From Actinomycetota bacterium (GTDB lineage Bacteria > Actinomycetota > Actinomycetes > Streptosporangiales > Streptosporangiaceae), in contig PMST01000015.1 in assembly GCA_003168295.1 (NCBI GenBank), positions 1 to 5,833 on the forward strand: a stretch of DNA of 5,833 bases. The letters are read 5' to 3'. Positions 5,604 to 5,833 of this stretch are shown here, piece by piece. A program made the translations under genes and the position numbers. The notes beneath the pieces are model-generated. The model had not been told where the DNA came from and searched no databases. It was given only the letters and a program-made list of their open reading frames with translations. How positions within the stretch are numbered: position 1 is the first letter of the stretch; each line of letters starts with the position of its first letter.

Positions 5604-5833
5604 ATCCCAGGCACAACGAGATCGCCGGCCCGCTGAAGCCGCACCGCGGCCACCGCGAGCAGAGCGATCCAGCGTCGGTCTGGCCCGCATCGCCACCCAG
5701 GGAAAGCCTTCCGACTACAAGCCGCTAAGAGAAACCAAGCCATCCATACAGAATGCTCGGGTCTGTACCGTCCGTTGTCTTGAACGGCATCGGGCCGCCC
5801 ATCGCGCCGAACGGCGGTTCTTGTACGTGATGA
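5604..5833. other. mostly non-coding tail of the window
   Basis: Several frames are open on both strands, as expected at this GC content, but none shows a start with a ribosome site or recognisable motifs up to about 5724. From about 5725 onward the DNA becomes noticeably less GC-rich, which marks a change of context. The only candidate gene there is the minus-strand fragment listed separately. Confidence 0.4.
5725..5832 (-). CDS. possible C-terminal fragment of a minus-strand gene
   Basis: Read on the minus strand from the window edge, a frame without stops gives 35 residues before TAG (5727-5725). It contains VQEPPFGAMGGPMPFKTT and ends GTDPSILYGWLGFS. The composition (balanced, aromatic-containing, not Arg/Ala/Pro-rich) looks more protein-like than the typical shadow frames here. 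However, the two other minus frames and one plus frame are also partly open, and the stretch is short. No family is recognised. If real, it would converge on the double-hairpin region. Confidence 0.25.
   Translation of the reverse strand, partial: HHVQEPPFGAMGGPMPFKTTDGTDPSILYGWLGFS

Noticed and set aside
5357..5743. Minus-strand ORF of 128 residues through the hairpin region
   Set aside because: It crosses both strong stem-loops and the end of the membrane-protein gene, is Arg/Pro-rich and shows no motif.

Overview
The window is very GC-rich DNA with strongly G/C-ending codons. It carries a large regulator that joins a class III nucleotide-cyclase domain, a P-loop ATPase and a LuxR-type helix-turn-helix. 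That combination points to an actinomycete (Streptomyces/Streptosporangiales-like); the genus cannot be fixed from the sequence. All confident genes are on the + strand.

Layout. (1) Bases 2-922 hold the 3' part of a beta-propeller-like protein whose start lies outside the window. (2) Bases 923-1036 are a comparatively AT-rich gap. It is followed by a 110-residue protein of unknown function (1037-1369) and a very short ORF that overlaps its end (1359-1472). Both have noticeably less G/C-biased codons than their neighbours. (3) Bases 1473-1703 show no convincing gene and end in a perfect 9-bp hairpin (1684-1704). (4) Bases 1704-1948 are a decayed, frameshifted copy of the P-loop region of the regulator immediately downstream. 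(5) Bases 1949-4978 encode the main gene, a 1009-residue cyclase-like/ATPase/TPR-like/LuxR regulator. (6) Bases 4979-5136 contain a cluster of GGGTA/TACCC inverted repeats, a candidate operator, and a good ribosome binding site. (7) Bases 5137-5490 encode a 117-residue protein with a signal peptide and one membrane segment. (8) Bases 5491-5833 contain two strong stem-loops, probably a terminator region, and at the edge a possible C-terminal fragment of a minus-strand gene.

How the parts may work together. The regulator and the small membrane protein are adjacent, co-directional and separated by the inverted-repeat cluster. The simplest reading is that the LuxR-type DNA-binding domain controls the membrane-protein promoter, possibly with autoregulatory feedback. 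This is inference. The cyclase domain keeps both metal-binding aspartates and the transition-state arginine, but lacks the usual substrate-selecting Lys/Asp pair and the usual Asn, so it may be a nucleotide sensor rather than an efficient cAMP producer. The most interesting evolutionary signal is the P-loop relic directly upstream of the regulator, which suggests that a tandem paralogue was lost. I see no CRISPR array, transposase, tRNA or rRNA.
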